The position numbers and the translations under genes are program-made. A stretch of 64,000 nucleotides of DNA from Acidimicrobiaceae bacterium (lineage in GTDB: Bacteria > Actinomycetota > Acidimicrobiia > Acidimicrobiales > UBA8592). Below the pieces are notes generated by a model. It saw only the letters and a program-made list of their open reading frames with translations. It did no database searches and was not told where the DNA came from. The stretch spans positions 1 through 64,000 of the forward strand of contig JAHECR010000005.1 in NCBI GenBank assembly GCA_024641655.1, written 5' to 3'. Below are positions 60,254-64,000 of the stretch, piece after piece; within the stretch, counting starts at the first letter, position 1; every line of letters starts with the position of its first letter.

Positions 60254-61378
60254 ATGAAACTGTGGGCCAATTCCGGGGACTCGCACTACAACGAGCCCCC
60301 CGATCTCTACGCGGCTTTGCCACAGGAGCTGCGCGACAGGATGCCGCGGTCGGTGAAGTCCGAGGACGGGTCCTACGAGACGATCTACGTCGACGGCACG
60401 TCGTTCGAGCGACCGATGCCACGTATCGGCATCGTCAAGGGCGCCAAGGGGCGCACGCTGATGGAAGCGCTGCAGGCACCCGGCGCGAGTGACTGGACGG
60501 TGCGCCGGCAGGACCTCGACGACGAGGGGATCTGGGCCGAGGTGATCTACGCATCGGTCGGCTTCTGGAATTCCATGATCACCGACCCTGCCCTCATTCG
60601 CGAGGCGCTCAAGGTGGTCAACGACTGGTCGGCCGACGTGCAGAACCAGAACATCCGCCACGTCATGCCCGCACAGGTGTCCTCGCTCGACATCGACGAC
60701 GCGGTCGCCGAGGTGGAGCGCGCCGCAGGGCTCGGCCTCAAGGCGCTCGGCCTCCCTCCGGGCTCTCCGAAAGGCGTGCCCGACTTCAACCGAGACTACT
60801 GGACCCCCCTGTGGGACGTCGCCGAGGAGACTGGCATGGTCCTCACCGTGCACACCGGGCCGCCCGTCGGCGAGGATCCAGTTCACCATCACGGTCCCGG
60901 AGCGGGCACCATGAACTACCTGTACGCCTGCTACGGGGGCATGGAGATGGGCGCGATGATGGCCGCCTCGGGCATCCTCGACAAACGTCCGGGTCTCAAG
61001 CTGCTCATCTCTGAAGCGGGCGCCTCGTGGATGCCGTTCATCGGCGACCGGCTCGACGAGGCCTTCCGCCAGCACTCGGAGTTCGTCCGCGACGAGCTCA
61101 CCAAGATGCCCTCGGAGATCATGAAGGAGCAGGTATACGCCTCGTTCCAGCACGACCCGACAGCCGTCTTGACCGTCTCGGCCATGGGCTATCCGAACGT
61201 GATGTGGGGTAGCGACTACCCCCACATCGAAGGCACCTTCGGCCACACTCAGAAGACGCTGCACGAGCTCTTCGACGACCAGACACCGGAGGTCTCGTAC
61301 CGGATCCGCCAGGGTGCGTTCCTGGAGCTGTTCCCCCACGTGGGGCCCCCGCCGCTGGAGAGCGCCGACGCCGGCTGA
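60254..61378 (+). CDS. Amidohydrolase-2 family protein, paralogue of 34765
   Basis: A 374-residue relative of the protein at 34765, with the same opening (LWANSGDSHYNEPPDLY), TVHTGPP near the central His, and MWGSDYPHIEGTFGHTQKTL at the C-end. A notable insert EDPVHHHGPGAG contains a histidine triplet. Substrate unknown; decarboxylases such as those of the ACMS or salicylate type share this fold. A TAGGAT hexamer lies 36 bases before ATG 60254. Confidence 0.9.
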   Translation: MKLWANSGDSHYNEPPDLYAALPQELRDRMPRSVKSEDGSYETIYVDGTSFERPMPRIGIVKGAKGRTLMEALQAPGASDWTVRRQDLDDEGIWAEVIYASVGFWNSMITDPALIREALKVVNDWSADVQNQNIRHVMPAQVSSLDIDDAVAEVERAAGLGLKALGLPPGSPKGVPDFNRDYWTPLWDVAEETGMVLTVHTGPPVGEDPVHHHGPGAGTMNYLYACYGGMEMGAMMAASGILDKRPGLKLLISEAGASWMPFIGDRLDEAFRQHSEFVRDELTKMPSEIMKEQVYASFQHDPTAVLTVSAMGYPNVMWGSDYPHIEGTFGHTQKTLHELFDDQTPEVSYRIRQGAFLELFPHVGPPPLESADAG

Positions 61379-61429
61379 GGCACCCGGGGCTCGCTCACGG
61401 CTCGGCTCGCTGACGACCGCTGGCCTGCC

Positions 61430-62815
61430 TCAGGGGTCGAGCCACCGGAACGGCCGCTCGACCCGGGGGCCCGATGATCCGCGCCGGTACAGCAGCGGCG
61501 GTTCGTGCGGGTCAAGCAGCGGTTCGACGACTCGCCACTGGTGATCGACGGCGTCGGCGCGGGCGAAGCGCCGGGCATCGCCCGACATTGCGTCGTCGAG
61601 CAGCTGTTCGTACGCCTCGGGCGCGTCCCCGAGCATCGCGTGCGACGACACCGAGAGATCGACGGACGCGACCTCGTCGACCGACGCAGGCAACTTCGTC
61701 TGGACCCGTAGGGAGATCGCGTCGTCGGGCTTCATGCGAAAGCGCAGGTGGTTGCGTTCGGGCCGGGATCGGTCGGCAGTATGGAAGAGGTTCATGGGCG
61801 GTCGGCGAAACTCGACCACTGCCTCGGTCACGGTGGTCGACAGCGCCTTCCCCGCTCGCAACCGGAACGGGACGCCGGCCCAGCGCCAGTTGTCGATCTC
61901 GACGGTCAGCTCCACGTAGGTCTCGGTGTTCGAGTCCACGGCGACGTCGGCCTCCGTGCGGTACCCCTCATACTGGCCACGTACCATCGTCGCGATGTCG
62001 ACCGCCCGCATGGACGTCAGGACCTTGACTTTTTCGTCGCGGAGCGCCTCGGCAGTCGCCGCGACCGGCGGCTCCATCGCCAGGAGGGTCACGATCTCGA
62101 GCAGATGGTTCTGGACGACGTCACGGAGTGCTCCGACGTCGTCGTAGAAGCCGCCTCGACCCTCGACGTCGAAGTCCTCGAGCATCGACACCTGCACGGC
62201 ATCGACGTGGTTGCGGTTCCAGACCGGCTCCCACAAGGCGTTCGCGAACCGAAAGGTGAGCAGGTTCTGGATCGGCTCCTTCCCGAGGAAGTGGTCGATG
62301 CGGAACACACGCTCTTCGGGGAAGGCGCGCAGCAGGATGTCGTTGAGCGTCTTGGCCGACGCGCGGTCGCGACCGAACGGCTTCTCGAGCACGACGCGCG
62401 CCGAGCCCCGGTTGAGTCCGACGGCCCCGAGCCCCTCGATGACCTCCTCGAACAGGAACGGCGGGATGGCCAGGTACGACAACGGTGACACCGAACCGCC
62501 GAGAGAGGCAACGATCCGGCGGTAGAGCCCGACGTCGCGATAGTCCCCCTCGACGAAATCGAGGCGCGAGCAGAGCCGGTCGAGGACGGTGGCGTCGACT
62601 TCGTCCTCCGACGCGCGGACCGACTCGGTGACGTACTCGCCGAACTCGCTCGCGTCCCACTGCGTGCGGCCGACTCCGACCACCGACGAGCACAACCGTC
62701 CCCTGCGCTCGAGGCGATACAGCGACGGAAGCAGCTTCTTCTTCGCCAGGTCCCCCGATGCTCCGAACACGACGAGCGCGTCCGCTCGTGGTGCGCGCTC
62801 CGTTGCGACCTGCAT
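61430..62815 (-). CDS. zwf: Glucose-6-phosphate dehydrogenase
   Basis: A 461-residue enzyme giving NADPH and 6-phosphogluconolactone. GASGDLA (18-24) is the nucleotide fingerprint, EKPFGRD (144-150) and RIDHFLGKE (172-180) are substrate/catalytic motifs with Asp-His. ATG 62815 lies six bases after AGGAG; the alternative GTG at 62821 overlaps that site. No gnd, opcA or tal lies next to it, which is unusual for actinobacteria where zwf often sits in a pentose-phosphate cluster. The neighbours are unrelated. Confidence 0.95.
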   Translation of the reverse strand: MQVATERAPRADALVVFGASGDLAKKKLLPSLYRLERRGRLCSSVVGVGRTQWDASEFGEYVTESVRASEDEVDATVLDRLCSRLDFVEGDYRDVGLYRRIVASLGGSVSPLSYLAIPPFLFEEVIEGLGAVGLNRGSARVVLEKPFGRDRASAKTLNDILLRAFPEERVFRIDHFLGKEPIQNLLTFRFANALWEPVWNRNHVDAVQVSMLEDFDVEGRGGFYDDVGALRDVVQNHLLEIVTLLAMEPPVAATAEALRDEKVKVLTSMRAVDIATMVRGQYEGYRTEADVAVDSNTETYVELTVEIDNWRWAGVPFRLRAGKALSTTVTEAVVEFRRPPMNLFHTADRSRPERNHLRFRMKPDDAISLRVQTKLPASVDEVASVDLSVSSHAMLGDAPEAYEQLLDDAMSGDARRFARADAVDHQWRVVEPLLDPHEPPLLYRRGSSGPRVERPFRWLDP

Positions 62816-62909
62816 GCCCACTCCTGAATCGTCGTCTTTGCGCTGTCCGGGCCGACCACGGCGTGCTCGGCGTCGGCGGCCCTGGAGGAGGCCCGGAGTG
62901 CGCTTCGCC

Positions 62910-63902
62910 TCAGTGCCGTCCGGCGCTCGGGATCTCCTCGTTGACGAGCCGGTCGAGGAGGCCGCCGACGATGGCGCACCACGTGGTCGCCCAACTGCCC
63001 GTGTCGGCGCCGTGCACCTCGGGTACGTAGCCCCTGCGATCGCCGATGATGATCACCTCGTCGAGCCCCTCGGGGCCGGCGACCACCCGCTCCCAAGGCA
63101 CGCCTGCCGCCTGGAAGCGGCCATCGCCCATCTCGACTCTCTCACCATCGCGCTCGTGCGAGCCTGCGATGACACAGCGGAACACGTCGCTTCCGAAGGT
63201 CATCGACGGGGTCGCCTCCGCTCCTGCGGCTGTGCGTTGGACGAGGTAGATCGGGCCGACCTCGTGGTGCGCCATCAGCGAAACACAGATACGACCGGCC
63301 TCGCCGATCTCCGGCCAGGTGTAGGCCTCGGTAATCCGCGCATCGATGTGCTGTACCTTGCTCCAAGGCTTGTTCAGCGTCGTGACCAGCCCATCGATGC
63401 CGGGATCGTTCGCCGGGAGGATCTCCGGGAGCAGGTCTCCGTACATCTCGCGCTGCGCCGCGAGCGCGGCTTCGTTCTCGATCTCGGCGCGCATGACCGG
63501 ATTGGTCGGACGGACACGGCTCCCGCGCCGATCGGAGAACGAGATGATGCGCCAGTTGCCCTCGCGGTGCGGTGCGTCACCATCGGCTCCGTACGGACGG
63601 GCCGAACGCTGGATGCGGAACTCGCCGTGGTGGTAGCGCTCCTGGCCGACCCACAGTTCACCCTTCATCACGATGCGGAAATTGTCGCATGGATGGCTGT
63701 GAGCCGGCGTGAGATCGACGGGCCCGTTGAGCTCGGCGGGCGTGGACGGCGCGTCGAAAAACAGCCCCACCATGGGTCCGTACACGGGGTCTCCGATGCC
63801 GATCAGCACAGGCAGGTGGTTCCGGTCGCTCAATGGCGGCTTGCGAAACGACACGTCGAACGCGTCACCGGGAATCTCGAAACCTCTCGACACCAGCGCC
63901 AT
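62910..63902 (-). CDS. Cupin-like protein
   Basis: A 330-residue protein with two beta-rich segments. HSHPCDNFRIVMKGELWVGQERYHHGEFRIQRSARPYG holds the cupin-type HxH...H pattern, the second half has FGSDVFRCVIAGSHERDGERVEMGDGRFQ. Metal-dependent oxygenase, isomerase or binding function is possible; I recognise no closer family. ATG 63902 follows AGGGGGTTGTCCGCC. Confidence 0.75.
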   Translation of the reverse strand: MALVSRGFEIPGDAFDVSFRKPPLSDRNHLPVLIGIGDPVYGPMVGLFFDAPSTPAELNGPVDLTPAHSHPCDNFRIVMKGELWVGQERYHHGEFRIQRSARPYGADGDAPHREGNWRIISFSDRRGSRVRPTNPVMRAEIENEAALAAQREMYGDLLPEILPANDPGIDGLVTTLNKPWSKVQHIDARITEAYTWPEIGEAGRICVSLMAHHEVGPIYLVQRTAAGAEATPSMTFGSDVFRCVIAGSHERDGERVEMGDGRFQAAGVPWERVVAGPEGLDEVIIIGDRRGYVPEVHGADTGSWATTWCAIVGGLLDRLVNEEIPSAGRH

Positions 63903-64000
63903 GGCGGACAACCCCCTGCGTCGACCCTTTGCCGACCATTCGTTTCCGGGAAGCCTACGCGCTCGGGCTCTCCCATGCCTGCCGGCCAAAACGACGAACT

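Noticed and set aside
1..64000. CRISPR arrays, insertion sequences, integrases, rRNA or tRNA genes
   Set aside because: No spaced direct repeats, transposase-like proteins or folded RNA gene patterns were found. The only tandem repeats are short minisatellites without spacers.

Overview
The window is uniformly high-GC and densely packed, with short intergenic gaps, GTG starts about as usable as ATG, and many stop/start overlaps. It looks like chromosomal DNA of an actinobacterium. Two F420-type LLM oxidoreductases, a deazaflavin-dependent nitroreductase, DUF2510, DUF4032 and DUF4404 proteins, Tad-type pseudopilins and many CoA/lipid enzymes point to Actinomycetota. A member of Acidimicrobiia is my best guess, by inference only. 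I found no rRNA, tRNA, CRISPR array, insertion sequence, integrase or phage gene.

Layout. 1-9.6 kb: the N-terminal part of a thiamine-diphosphate enzyme, a 26-bp minisatellite, two TesB-like thioesterases, an alpha/beta hydrolase, a lipoprotein, an acyl-CoA ligase, a DsbA-fold protein and a two-gene ABC exporter. 9.6-17.4 kb: a cell-wall pair (polysaccharide deacetylase plus GerMN/Gmad2 lipoprotein), an M20 peptidase divergent from an N-acyl-D-amino-acid deacylase, a DHA2-type MFS exporter and a PanE-like reductase preceded by possible leader peptides. 17.4-27.8 kb: LLM oxidoreductase, PH-domain protein, an HTTM-domain protein with its partner, DUF4032 protein, LOG-family protein, FBP zinc protein, haem-binding membrane protein, RNase Z, a cyclase and a methyltransferase. 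27.8-36.5 kb: Gmad2-like lipoprotein, a cysteine-free carboxymuconolactone-decarboxylase homologue, a TadE/TadG pair, a tandem Usp, a His-rich lipoprotein divergent from an ECF sigma factor with a coupled membrane protein, an amidohydrolase and an SRPBCC protein. 36.6-41.1 kb: one giant polytopic membrane protein of 1489 residues. 41.4-52.4 kb: hot-dog proteins, a DUF35/cysteine-less-thiolase pair resembling steroid side-chain aldolases, a two-component system, a siderophore-interacting protein, a PIG-L deacetylase, an epoxide hydrolase, a split MaoC pair, a double hot-dog hydratase and a cold-shock protein. 52.4-64 kb: small basic protein, methyltransferase, a truncated ABM-like gene, a second LLM enzyme, VOC protein, deazaflavin reductase, a ClC channel fused to CBS and Usp-like domains, two amidohydrolases, glucose-6-phosphate dehydrogenase and a cupin-like protein.

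Functionally the window is weighted to fatty-acid, sterol-like and aromatic catabolism (ligase, thioesterases, MaoC hydratases, thiolase-like aldolase, amidohydrolases, F420 enzymes). Envelope and stress functions are interspersed. A recurrent promoter architecture is visible: a TANNNT-like hexamer placed 6 or 7 nt before the start codon of at least ten genes, which suggests widespread leaderless transcription.
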